Below the pieces are notes generated by a model. That model searched no databases. It was not told the DNA's origin and saw only the letters and a program-made list of their open reading frames with translations. From positions 124,001 to 188,000 of the forward strand of contig CBFHMJ010000009.1 of the NCBI GenBank assembly GCA_965656875.1: DNA of 64,000 bases. The letters run 5' to 3'. Source of the stretch: CBFHMJ01 sp965656875 (GTDB lineage Bacteria; Pseudomonadota; Gammaproteobacteria; Enterobacterales; Alteromonadaceae). This document shows, in pieces, positions 47,801-56,200 of the stretch. Made by a program: the position numbers and the translations under genes. Positions within the stretch are counted from its first letter, which is position 1. Every line of letters begins with the position of its first letter.

Positions 47801-50188
47801 TTCCAGCCAGTGTTCTGCCTCCTGAGCTTTATCATCCGCCGGAATCACGATCTGCCCGCCAACAGCCAGCAGTCCAAATAAATCATATACCGACAAATCA
47901 AAACTCAGTGCGGAAACCGCCAGTACTTTGTCGAGATCATCCACCTGATAAACCGCATTGATGTCCAGAATGGTATTTACGGCAGAGCGATGTTCGATTG
48001 CCACGCCTTTTGGCGTACCCGTCGAACCCGAAGTGAAGATAACGTAAGCCAGTTGGTTCGGATCAGGGCGGCCACTGGCATCTTCAAGATAATCCAGCGC
48101 AATGCCAACCACGTCAGCCACATCATAGGATGGAATATTGGTCAGCAACATTGGGTCGTTCAGATTAAGCAATGTCAGGCCATCCATCAGCAGGCCATCC
48201 TGCTCATCTGACACGATCATAAACCGTGAGCCCGCTTGTTTTAGTACACCTGCGCAACGTTCATCCGGCCAGTGAGTTTCCAGGGGCAAATAAGCGCCAC
48301 GAGACATCATAATCGCCAGCGTTGCGATCACCTGGTCACGGCCTCGTGGTAATCGAACTGCGACCAGTTCTTCCGGCTGAACATTGTGATGCGTTAACAA
48401 CAACATCAAACGATACGCCGCAATAAACAGTTGGTCGTAACACGTCTCTCTGGCGTCCTCAATCTCTCCCGTTGGGTGATCAACAATAGCGATTTCGTCT
48501 GGTGTTTTAATGACCTGCTGGACAAATAAATCCGACAATCCCTGCTTTGATGGATAGTTCACATCGGTCTGATTCCACTGTTTTATCTGAGCAATTTCTG
48601 CAGCGGACAACATAGGTAAACTATGAACCGGGCTGGTGGGAGATGCCACGATATGATTCATCAATACCGCAAAGTTATTCGCCATGCGTTCAATCGTTTC
48701 ACGCTTGAACAGCGAATCATTGAAGTACCACTTAAGATACAGGCCATCAGCCTGTTCATAGACTTTCAGTTCCAGGTCAAATTTAATGATCGCCTGCTGC
48801 TCAGGCATCGCCTCCATTTGAACACCGGGTAACTGTACAGCCTGCTCACCATCAGCGAGGGCCTGATCACTGGCATTTTGCAGTACGAACATCACCTGGA
48901 AAAGTGGATTGTGCGACAAGCTTCGTTGCGGATTAATCTGTTCAACCAACGCTTCAAACGGCACTTTTTGATGTTCAAAAGCTTCCAGAATAGTTTGTCG
49001 ATTCGACTGTAATAAATCGATAAAACCCGGTTGTTCAGCTTGATCAGATAACTCAGAGAAATCGGTTCTCAATACCAGCGTATTAACGAAGAAGCCTATC
49101 AGCGCTTCAACCGAGGGATGCACCCGTCCAGCAACTGGTGTGCCCATCACAATATCGTCTTCATTGCTGTAACGGTTCAATAACAGAGCAAAAGCCGTTT
49201 GTAACACCATGAACAAGGTCGTTTCCTGGCCTTGCGCTAATTGTTGTAGCGCATGAAACGTCGCTGATGGCACCGACTGCTCAACACAACCGCCGGTAAA
49301 GCGCTGTTGCGCCGGACGAGCAAAATCAAGTGGTAGATTATGAGTTTGTGGAATACCACTCAGTTGTTGCTGCCACCAGTCGATCCGGGACTGCATATCC
49401 GCTGACTGTAACCAGTCTGCCTGCCACGCGGAATAATCAATGTACTGAATCGGCAGTTCGGGTAAATGCTGAATCGCCTGTTGCGCAGTTTCACCATTCG
49501 CCAACGCCTGATAAAGCGTTGCAAACTCTCGCATCATCAGACCCACCGACCAGCCATCAGAGGCAATATGATGCATGTTGAATAACATCACGCCTTCAAC
49601 ATCTGATTGCTGAATAATATGAATCCTGATCATCAAATCAGTCGCGAGACTAAACGACGTTGCAGCATCGTTCGCCGCAGCCTGTCGAATGGATTCTTGT
49701 TGTTCCGACAACGACTGGTCAGAAAGATCTGACCAGCTAACTCGAAAATCAGGTTTTTCATCCGGCTGCTGAAAAACCTGTTCACCTTCTTTAACGAATC
49801 GTGTTCTTAATGGCTCATGTCGTTCAATAATCTGATTAAACGCCGCTTCAACCAGTGAACGATTCAACGTTCCCTGATAACGCCATGCCGTTGGCATATT
49901 GTATTGCGCACTGCCGCCTTCAATCTGGTCGATCAACCAAAGCCGTTGCTGTGCCTGGGATAAAACAAAAGACTGTTGATGTCGGTCAACTTGAGGAATC
50001 GTGTCATGCTCATCATCACCCTGTTGCCATCGCTGAATTGTGTCAATCAATGCCGCTTTATGGGTTTTGAGCAAACCTATAACCTCTGCATCAGGCATCT
50101 CATCAAACGATACGTCGAGTGTCCCGTCACTAACGCTCAGGGAAATGCCTTGTTGTTCACATAATGCAAAGATGTCATCTACAGTCAT
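38861..50188 (-). CDS. NRPS-B: three-module synthetase with embedded N-methyltransferase
   Basis: 3,775 residues. TubC-type docking domain (1-58, acidic: TVDDIF..CEQQG..); module 5 C-A(MT)-T (about 72-1560); module 6 C-A-T (about 1600-2650); module 7 C-A-T (about 2680-3740); acidic tail ending DDDDNSWEF. All three C domains start with (S)xAQxRLWxI and have HHIA.DGWS, the L-donor type; none is a cyclisation domain. There is no E domain, in agreement with the L-type C domain that opens NRPS-C. Codes by eye: DLYDMSMIWK (Cys-like), DASAVGVITK (unassigned), DMTNITHVIK (related to Pro codes but altered). It starts 24 nt after NRPS-A, with AAGGGAA as SD. Confidence 0.97.
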   Translation of the reverse strand: MTVDDIFALCEQQGISLSVSDGTLDVSFDEMPDAEVIGLLKTHKAALIDTIQRWQQGDDEHDTIPQVDRHQQSFVLSQAQQRLWLIDQIEGGSAQYNMPTAWRYQGTLNRSLVEAAFNQIIERHEPLRTRFVKEGEQVFQQPDEKPDFRVSWSDLSDQSLSEQQESIRQAAANDAATSFSLATDLMIRIHIIQQSDVEGVMLFNMHHIASDGWSVGLMMREFATLYQALANGETAQQAIQHLPELPIQYIDYSAWQADWLQSADMQSRIDWWQQQLSGIPQTHNLPLDFARPAQQRFTGGCVEQSVPSATFHALQQLAQGQETTLFMVLQTAFALLLNRYSNEDDIVMGTPVAGRVHPSVEALIGFFVNTLVLRTDFSELSDQAEQPGFIDLLQSNRQTILEAFEHQKVPFEALVEQINPQRSLSHNPLFQVMFVLQNASDQALADGEQAVQLPGVQMEAMPEQQAIIKFDLELKVYEQADGLYLKWYFNDSLFKRETIERMANNFAVLMNHIVASPTSPVHSLPMLSAAEIAQIKQWNQTDVNYPSKQGLSDLFVQQVIKTPDEIAIVDHPTGEIEDARETCYDQLFIAAYRLMLLLTHHNVQPEELVAVRLPRGRDQVIATLAIMMSRGAYLPLETHWPDERCAGVLKQAGSRFMIVSDEQDGLLMDGLTLLNLNDPMLLTNIPSYDVADVVGIALDYLEDASGRPDPNQLAYVIFTSGSTGTPKGVAIEHRSAVNTILDINAVYQVDDLDKVLAVSALSFDLSVYDLFGLLAVGGQIVIPADDKAQEAEHWLELIDYHGVTLWDTTPASAVLLVEQLKDQESDAPIRHFMLSGDWIPPNLPKRLWHAFPGCEVHSMGGATEGSIWSIHYLIESDTSERKSVPYGRPLANQSFYILNSQGEMCPLGVPGELHIGGIGVARCYYGDEARTNASYFWHDGLQQRLYKTGDLGRYLTNAQGEPDVIEFIGRVDNQVKIRGYRIETGEIEAAINSHDDIYTCVVGATGETSETKQLVAWICPEQAWLEARSGDIGHHLVEEWTGIFDDTYVGDEQNEGLPAELRGWNSSYTGAPIPPASMWEWLDNTLERIHVLIDEATARLGQPPKVLEIGCGTGMLLTRYQPGCREVHGMDISATALAGIQQQLTRQQVSHVHLHCGEGATVGQLSSEAFDLVIINSVVQYFPNQNYLRQVIDQAMNKLTDDGSLFIGDIRNLDLLAPHVAAIERHKVISQGENTTAGQLAANIRRYIQQEKELVISPSFFLELQNHYSQIERADILVKQGSLDSEMLRYRYDVVLSASSVAETGGEIHWQALDESGQLDLLQLTALIQSAPPDSVIGLSGLLNPRIKNDVALHQELMRWKPGLVLTPSQLERFEYSDDSSLIQLRKAALELGYRLEYSWSQDDMARLDVVLIPLGIKAPAITSRSEYQQSVLTNYPQLSRLCAPLTSALKQHLSDSLPNYMMPASMVWLEHLPLTANGKIDRKALPAPAEADLQTTAYVAPSDEHEQEMAAIWSQLLDVEQPGVNHNFFELGGHSLLATRLISAIRRSFGVDIQLRSLFAAPTIAALTTEVRSLMQGGNEHAVLPALSAEFAHEQSVNLEHGAVAYPQSFAQQRLWLIEQMEGASARYNIPAAIRLKGDINVSQFKHAIQVLVDRHPTLRTLYSGEQQIVLPAAHAHFQTSDLTIITGHDTQLAAVQTHLQQDAAFIFNLHFRAGEAHPNALIRVHLIKLADRDWVLSYCVHHIAADGWSVERLINECIATYEQDSADQGVASQQFSYADYASWQQSWLHSGVLTDSIDWWKRQLAGVPECHNLPLDKPRPAVQGFAGQRITRMIDAATTQALRAFAGEQDVTLYMLLQTAFSVLLSRYQTNVSDNNPMHDIVMGTPLSGRTHQELEAITGFFVNTLVLRQQFANDATFVELLAANKQKLLTAWQHQHVPFEMIVEQVCSQRNLSISPLFQLMFIFQDSASEAVVFNDIEIESVERDGHSIKFDLELSIQGEGDTLTCHWHYNPDLFYHQTLQQMAGCFEQLLTSILADPSLSVGLLAILPEATKNRLLTDFQGPEVSVSDNDSILTRFKQQVTERPQQAAVITNDETLNYQQLAFRVDQLSSVLSQQVLSGEGSGFVGILLERSAWYPAAMLAVAQAGFAWVPFDPEAPAERLAHMLRDADVSHVIVSTVTQSVLTECLATSGIDVSAVVVDELPAADAEHRVNLSTDNRAVDVPAYMIYTSGSTGLPKGVVIPHAGLINAICADIDSYEVNPASRFMHLVSFNFDASISHTFMTLCAGATLCIYDVKQSAQTIHQFADSHQVTHTAVPASLLAAQPELPIPSLSHLVVGAEKVQESLARYWSQGRKFFNVYGPTETSITASIADYSNPQQWDTIGRPIQNYRCYILDQQQQLLPPGVPGELYIGGPGVATGYHNRPDLTAERFVADPFMAEGSRMYRTGDLVRWTADGCLSFVGRLDHQIKLRGYRIETGEIESVINDYADVSSCRVAVQRIDDVEQLVCWLAMWADRRAANESTQWLNDFRQYLSRHLAEYMIPTAIKILDVMPLTINGKIDGAGLPAMTADDRIMQNWMAPVGETESRIAELWQQLLPAHQHEVPGRFDNFFTAGGHSLLATRLMNRIEQTFSVHLPLKVLFDGPTVAELAQAVSHGENTVNVPALTAQPFDEKSAVMSFAQRRLWFIDQLEGSSYQYNIPATLQLDGELDIARLESAIRTLITRHQVLRTVFVQSTGEYAETAASLTLLPAEQFTLMMEDISNESDQQSTIDAMVCEEALHSFQLHSDIMLRVTLVKCALNRHVLLFNLHHIAGDGWSMAVIIREITQLYQQQSLPELSVQYHDYARWQQLLSNQRLEQAERWWQNQLAALPALHRLPTDFNRPARQHYAGKTVRQTLSANLTSALNQFAQQHDVTLFMLLETLVSSLLHRYSGESDIVLGTPIAGRQTPELEPLVGFFVNTLVLRSRYDANVSFKEALATNKQMILQSFEHQTLPFDQLVELLQPQRSLSHHPLFQVMLVLQNNEQEAIALADLTFTPVPPADVATPFDLNIHINEIRQPDGHSVLRINWQYATSLFTEQRITKFADHFEQLALAALSAPETAIASLPLLTPSERETLRQRGQGIQLTPAVATVHELFIQQGTKTPEAVALVAPDGTTISYQALSEQVNRVANALLNYGIQPGERVVVWLDRSPHMIIAILAILKAGACYVPIDPAYPLAQAEQRLSLAQTRCIVTRSTMPTITGAASPLDESSTSHPLTSHHLIDIDAVLLEETSVTGSPVHVSVADNSPAYVLYTSGSTGLPKGIEMPHRALVNLIEALKAETPALCEACHVLQFASVGFDMSFTDMMLALSTGGKLVLIDRDTQRSVPETAAVIQTQQLTTLNLPYTMLLALAEYCNDQRLILDSLRVVISTAEALKLSDAIRTWYDRQQQAGAGFTLVNHFGPTETHVITSFTLPQESQHWPVEWSGNTPVGRPIANTQAWIVDSHDQSVPEGCWGELLIAGDALATGYLNNAETTEKSFVTGLSAIDTKLGATTRFYRTGDIVRWHTDSDSKQSWLEYGGRKDHQVKIRGFRVEPGAIEATLLQHETVIAAKVQIKQERVLAWLVLNESADLTALTAWVREQLPDYMQPSGWQVMDAFPLNTNGKVDTNALPPIELPQDDGLPPQTDTEITLSAVWSSLLHLDEAHQPGCESNFFSLGGHSILVTRLVIAIKEQWSVDIAVRQVFDHQTLTALARLIDEELLLAQGIVADEQLIDDDDNSWEF
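38900..42150 (-). other. NRPS-B module 7: C-A-T, aberrant Pro-family code
   Basis: C domain MSFAQRRLWFI near 42130; TSGSTG near 40272; carrier LGGHSILVT near 39060. The NHFGPTETHVIT segment resembles that of Pro-activating domains (HVV at 322/330/331), but 236, 239 and 278 differ (code DMTNITHVIK). A Pro-like or unusual residue is possible. Confidence 0.7.
42170..45380 (-). other. NRPS-B module 6: C-A-T, unassigned code
   Basis: C domain SFAQQRLWLI near 45355; TSGSTG near 43484; AGGHS carrier near 42330. Code DASAVGVITK. The small residues at 239 and 278 leave room for a large side chain, but I cannot assign it. Confidence 0.75.
45430..49980 (-). other. NRPS-B module 5: C-A(N-MT)-T, Cys-like code
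   Basis: HHIASDGWS near 49563; TSGSTG near 48027; FDLSVYDLFG, MLSGDWIPPNLP and GATEGSIWS are hallmarks of Cys-type A domains. Code DLYDMSMIWK equals known Cys codes except Asp for Asn at 278. Methyltransferase motif I VLEIGCGTGM is near 46865 and NSVVQYFP near 46650, between A8 and A9/A10, as in N-methylating modules. Confidence 0.8.
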
Positions 50189-50212
50189 GGGTCGTTCCCT
50201 TAGTAAATTGGT

Positions 50213-53200
50213 CTACAGGCTAATCGTGTTCTTTTTCTTTGAAGTTTGTTGCAGCACACGTTGTTTCTGTGCCTGTTTATCACGGTGTTGTTCAACAAGA
50301 TGCGCAACAGCGCGCACTGAACTATGTTGAAAAAATTGCGGATAGCTGATTTCCACGCCGCACAATTGATAAATTCGAACCAGTAGTTTTGTCGCCAGCA
50401 ACGAATGTCCGCCGAGTGAAAAGAAATCGCTGGTAACGCTTATCGTTTGTTCCGGCAATACTTCCTGCCAAATCGCGGTTAGTTCACGTTCCAGCTCAGT
50501 TTCAGGTGCCGCTACTGTTGATTGTTCAGTTACTGCTGCTTCTGTGGGATGCTCTGGCGCAAGTGCATGTAATTGCTTACGGTCAATTTTTCGGTTAGCA
50601 GTTAATGGCATCGCAGGCAGAATGCGTAATCCGGCAGGCACCATATAGCCAGGTAACAGGCTACGCAGCTGATGCATTAAGTCTGTCTCAGACGAATTCC
50701 CGTTTTCACTCTCCGTTATCTGAGCATCCGTCATTTGAACAAAGGCCAGCAACCGGATGTCATCTGAGGTTCTGTCAGCAATAACTGCGGCAAACTCAAC
50801 GCCAGGCTGCGCAGTCAATGTCGCTTCAATGTCTGCCAGTTCTACTCTGAAACCGCGAATTTTGACTTGTTGGTCGGATCGTCCCTGATGCATTACATTG
50901 CCGTCTGGCAGGAAGTGCCCGAGATCACCGGTGAGATACCAACGATCTGTCGGATCATTCGTTTCCGGGTTCCTGATGAATACCGCATCGGTCAACGATT
51001 GATTATCGACATAACCCAAAGCCAACTCACGGCTACGAATCGCCAGCTGACCCGGTTCATAAGGGCCGCATAGCTTCATTGCTCGATTCAGTACGAGTAA
51101 TTCTGATCCAAACATGCCACGGCCAACCGGCATAACCCGCCAGTGTGTATCTTCAGCTGTCACCGGATAGTAGCTGACCGCACGGCTGGTTTCGGTAGAA
51201 CCATACAGATTCACAACCTGCATCGCTGGCGCTAACTGATTGAATTTATTGATATGTGTTTGTGTTAGTGCTTCCCCCACGAAGAAGCCCAAACGTAACG
51301 CTGGCAGCGTCAATGAACTGTCCAGCTCCAACGCCATAGTGAGTTGAGCTCCTAAAGCGGGCGTAAGATGCAACACCGACACGCCATGCTGTAATAACCA
51401 GGGCGCGAGTTGAGTGGCAGACATCTGCTCTTCAGTGGGCACGACAAGCGTTGCACCCAACCAGACAGGCGTGAACATATCTCGCTGTAACGGATCATGA
51501 ACCAGCCCGGACAACAGTGAAAAAGTGTCCTGATCGGATAAATCAAAGGTTTTTGCCATCCAGGGCATGAAAGAAGTTAATGCGGAATGGCGACCGACAA
51601 TAGCTTTAGGTACACCTGTTGTGCCGGAAGTGAAGGTAATACACGCAGGAGATTCGCCAAAAACGGTTGGCAACTGAATGTTATTCAGATCTTGTTCTGT
51701 TAGATCAGTATTTCTTGTACTGACGTGTTCGAGCGTCAGATCCAGCACATTCACTTCGAGAAATTTTGCTCTGAGGCCCCGTAACAGCTCGCTTTCCGAG
51801 CGATCAGCTTTTCCAAGAGTGATCACCAGATCCGGTGTAACTACACTGAATTGTTGCTGAATTCTCGCCTCTGGAACATCGGAAGACAGCATCATAAATG
51901 CACCACCCGCTTTCAGGACCGATAGAGTTGCAATCAACAATTCAGGCCGCCTTTCCGCCAGAATACCAACCGGAGAAGCTATTTTAACTCCATGTTTTAT
52001 AAGATTTTTAGCAAAATTTGTTGTTAGTTCATCCAGCTCACGCCAATTCAAGGATAATCCTGCGGAGCAGACCGCAATATCGGTGGATTTATCGCTTGCC
52101 CAATGACTCACATAATCATGAATCGCCTTGAAAACCGGGGCCTTCGGCAGCGGTTTACATGGATCAGGCCAGTAAGTGTAATCCTGATCTACCTGACTGC
52201 TATCTTCTGGATCACCCTGAACCTGATGTAATCCTGATCCGGAAGTAAAGTCAGCGATATCAGGCACCAGGGACAGTTGATTAACCGGCTGATTCAAATC
52301 CGAAACCATTGCCATAAGCAATTGTTTATATTGGAAAATAAATCCTTCTACAGCGGTTCGCGGTAATTTATCTTTGTTGTAATTAATAAAGATCAACAGG
52401 CCATCTGTTTGATCAGCGACATACATACTTAACGTAAATTTGTGATCATCCTCAGGAACATCATCCATTACGTAAGAGAAATTCTGATCTGTAAACAATT
52501 GCTCGTCGGGTTGTGGCAAGTTCAATACATTAAAAAACAACTGGAATAATGGTGTATCTGGTTGATTTTTATCACTATTGGATGATGTTCGTTCAATTCT
52601 GGCCTGATTAAGTATCTCCTCAAACGGTAAATCCTGATGAACCAACACGTTATTGATATTTGCGGCTTGTTGCGTGATCAACGCGCCGGAACTTAGAGAA
52701 ATATCGATCTGAGTGCGCACGGGTAAATTATTAAGGAGTAAGCCAACCAGTTCTGAAGCTCCGGCCAGATGTCTACCACTTACCGGAATACCTATCGTGA
52801 TATCGTTTTTCTCAGTCAGCCGAGCCACCAGCACACTGAATGCGGTGTACAGGACATGAAACAAGCTGGCTTGCTGTCGTTTGGCAGCCGTTTGAATCAC
52901 TTGTTTGTCTGACTCACTCAATGACAACGATACGGCAAAGTTAGTATCTGATTTACTATTTTTATCAATACTTTCAATAGCTTGATTATCATCATATTCG
53001 AACGGCAATCTTAACCAGCCCGAACAACCAGCCAGATAATCACGCCAGAAACCTCGTTGATAATCCGCTTCATCACTGGCAAGAAATGCCTGCTGCCAGT
53101 CACAATAATCAAGATAATTAACGGCATCAGCCTGACAGACTGACGATTCACTCGCAAAATAAAGCTGGAATAAGCGCTGATAGAACACAGCAAGCGACCA

Positions 53201-56200
53201 TCCATCACAAATCAGATGATGGAAACGACAAACCAGTCGCCATTGATTGTCGCCTGTCTTAAGTAACAGACCACGAACCAGCGGCGGTTGTGTTATGTCG
53301 AATGGCAGCTGCTGCCAGCGCTTAATAATGCCATGCTGTTCAACATCACTCAGGACAGATTGATCAGCAATTGCCAGCATGTTGGGGCAATTTTGTAATG
53401 AATGAATGACTTGCCACGGCTGTTGTTCAGCCTGCACAAATCCCGTTCTTAAACTCGGTGTTTCTTGGATAAGCTGTTGAAATACTTGCTGTAATCTTTC
53501 AGGATTTAACGAAGCGTTATCACAGGTTTTTAGCGTCACACCCAATTGAATCACTTGCTGCTTGCCACGTTCCTCACCGGTGAGCAGCTCGGTTAACCAC
53601 AATCTCATTTGTGCAACTGATAGCGGATATCGAACGGACTCATCAATACGTTTACCCGGGACCAACTGATAAGAGATCATGTTTTCTCTGAGTGACGTGT
53701 CATTGTCCGATAACCTGTCAATCAAACGATCCGCCAGTTCATTTACAGTGGGCGCAATAAAGATATCTTTAACAGCCAGTGGCAACTGATGATCGTTCAA
53801 TGCCTGATGCACAACCTGCGTCATCAGCAACGAATGTCCACCTAATTCAAAGAAGTTTGTATCACAACTAATATCTTCCGGCTGACGATGTAATACGTTA
53901 GCCCAGATTAACTGCAATTGCCGCGCAACGGATGATACAGGCGCAACATAATGCTTACCCATCCCATCAGCATCTGTATTTTTTGCATGATTAATCAATG
54001 CATTACGATCAACTTTACCATTTGGTGTTAGTGGAATTTGCGAGAGTTGATACAAACGTCCTGGCACCATCCAGTCCGGTAACTGCTGTTGCAGATGCGC
54101 TTTTAATGCATTGATATTGATGGCTTTATCATCAGTAACCGTAAAAAATGCCAGTAGTTGTTCGTCCTCAGTAATAACAGAAGCACGAACAACACCAGAA
54201 TAAGCCTGAATCTGGATCTCAATTTCTCCAGGTTCTATCCGTAATCCACGCAATTTGATCTGGTGATCGATCCGACCACAAAAAACCAGCTCATTTTGAT
54301 CATTCCAACGGACTAAATCGCCCGTGCGATACACTTTACGAGCAGCGCAGTGCAAGATTTCTCGTGCTCTGGCGGGGTATTGGTCAAAAAATGGGTCATC
54401 TACGAACTTCTCTGCGGTTAAGCGTTCATTTTTTAGGTAACCCGGCGTTACGCCTGCGCCGCCAATGCATAATTCGCCCAGTGATCCGGGTGGTACTAAG
54501 AGAAATTCTGATCTGGACGCTGTACAAGGTTGGGCAACATACAAAGTAACGTTTGCCATTGCCGGACCTATCGGAACAGCCTGTCCTGACTTATGGTCTG
54601 CTTTAATAATGTAACTATTTGATATATCTGTACATTCTGTTGGTCCATACATATTTACCAGCCTGGCTTTACTACCCGCAAGCCAGTCGGTGAAGCGCCC
54701 ATAATCAATTGCCTCGCCACCCAACAATACCCAACGTAATGAATTCAGGCTGGTGTAATCCTGATCTGATGCAAATGTCAGTATTGGATAGAAACCACCA
54801 GGGGCACAATTTGTGACGGTAATCTGTTGTTTTTCAATTACTTTTAATATTTGTTGTGGGTCGTATTCTTGCGCTGTCGCAAAGTGAATGCTTGCACCGC
54901 AAGTCAAAGGCGCTAACAGATTTTTCTGTGTCAGATCGAATCCTGTCGCAGAAAACACCAAAAATCGGTCATTTGAAGTAAAGTCATATTCCTGCACATA
55001 CCATTGCAGCAAATTGACCACGGTATGGTGTGGAATCAGCGTCCCTTTTGGCTTGCCCGTCGAGCCCGAGGTAAAAATCATATAGGCAAGCTGAGTTTCA
55101 TCTCCCGCAGGCAATGGATTTTCATACGCTTGTTGCGCTATTTCACTCGCCTGTTCCATCAACCATTCGGGAGTAATCGTTAACGCGGCATCTGACATTT
55201 CTGCCATATAATCAAGGCGTTGCTGAGGATAAGCCGGGTCCATTGGCACATAGGCACCGCCAGCTTTAAGAATCGCCAGCAAGCTCACCATCAGTTCACA
55301 GGAACGAGGCAGACACAAGCCGACTGGCTTACCCGCCGTAACACCTTTTGCACGTAACAAATGAGCTAATTGATTAGCTTCACGATTAAGTTGCTGATAA
55401 GTGCGTGTTTCATGCTCAACACATACCGCCAACGCATCAGGTGTGGCTTCGACCTGTTGCTCAATCAATTCATGGATCAGGATTTCTCGTGCATAATCAG
55501 TCCAGCGATCATTTTGCAACCAGACCCGCTGCCATTCATCGTCTGTCACTGCCTGCTGCAACCAGCCATTGGTGGTTACATTATCCAACGTGGTTAATTC
55601 AGATAACGCCACCAACGCTTGACTCAGATGACGAGACAAAGCGGTTATATGTTCTTGAGAAAACAAGCTGACATCATAAAGCCAGTCAATTGTCAGAGAA
55701 TCATCAGCCTGTTCAGTGGCCGTAATTTCCAGATCAAATTTAGCAGCGGGCGTGATCAGCGGCAAAGTGTCCAGAGAGCAACCGTCCAACGATAAGGTCG
55801 TCGATATTGACGGATTCATCACAAACATAATCTGAAACAGCGGCGAATATTGCAGACTTCCTGGCACCTTGCACACTTCAACCAGCTTTTCGAACGGTAA
55901 ATTCTGATGTTGTTGCGCGGCCAGATTCTCTTGTTTCACCGCGTTTAAATAGTCTTTCAGCGAACCCTGATCGGTATTCAGTCGAATCACCAGCGTGTTC
56001 ACGAAAAATCCAATGACGGATTCAAACGCTTTATGAGGTCGGTTAGCGGCCGGTGTACCAATCACAATATCGTGGCTGTTACTATGCCAGCTAATGATCT
56101 GTCCCAGCACTGCTTGCAGCATCATATATAACGTGACATCTGCATGTTGAGCTAATGCAATCAAGCGGTGTTTCTGTTCAGGTGTAAAGTGGGTTAACAC

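Noticed and set aside
48900..49980. Cyclisation (Cy) domain ahead of the Cys-type A domain
   Set aside because: The domain has HHIASDGWS and an AQQRLW start, a normal L-donor C domain; the DxxxxDxxS motif is absent.
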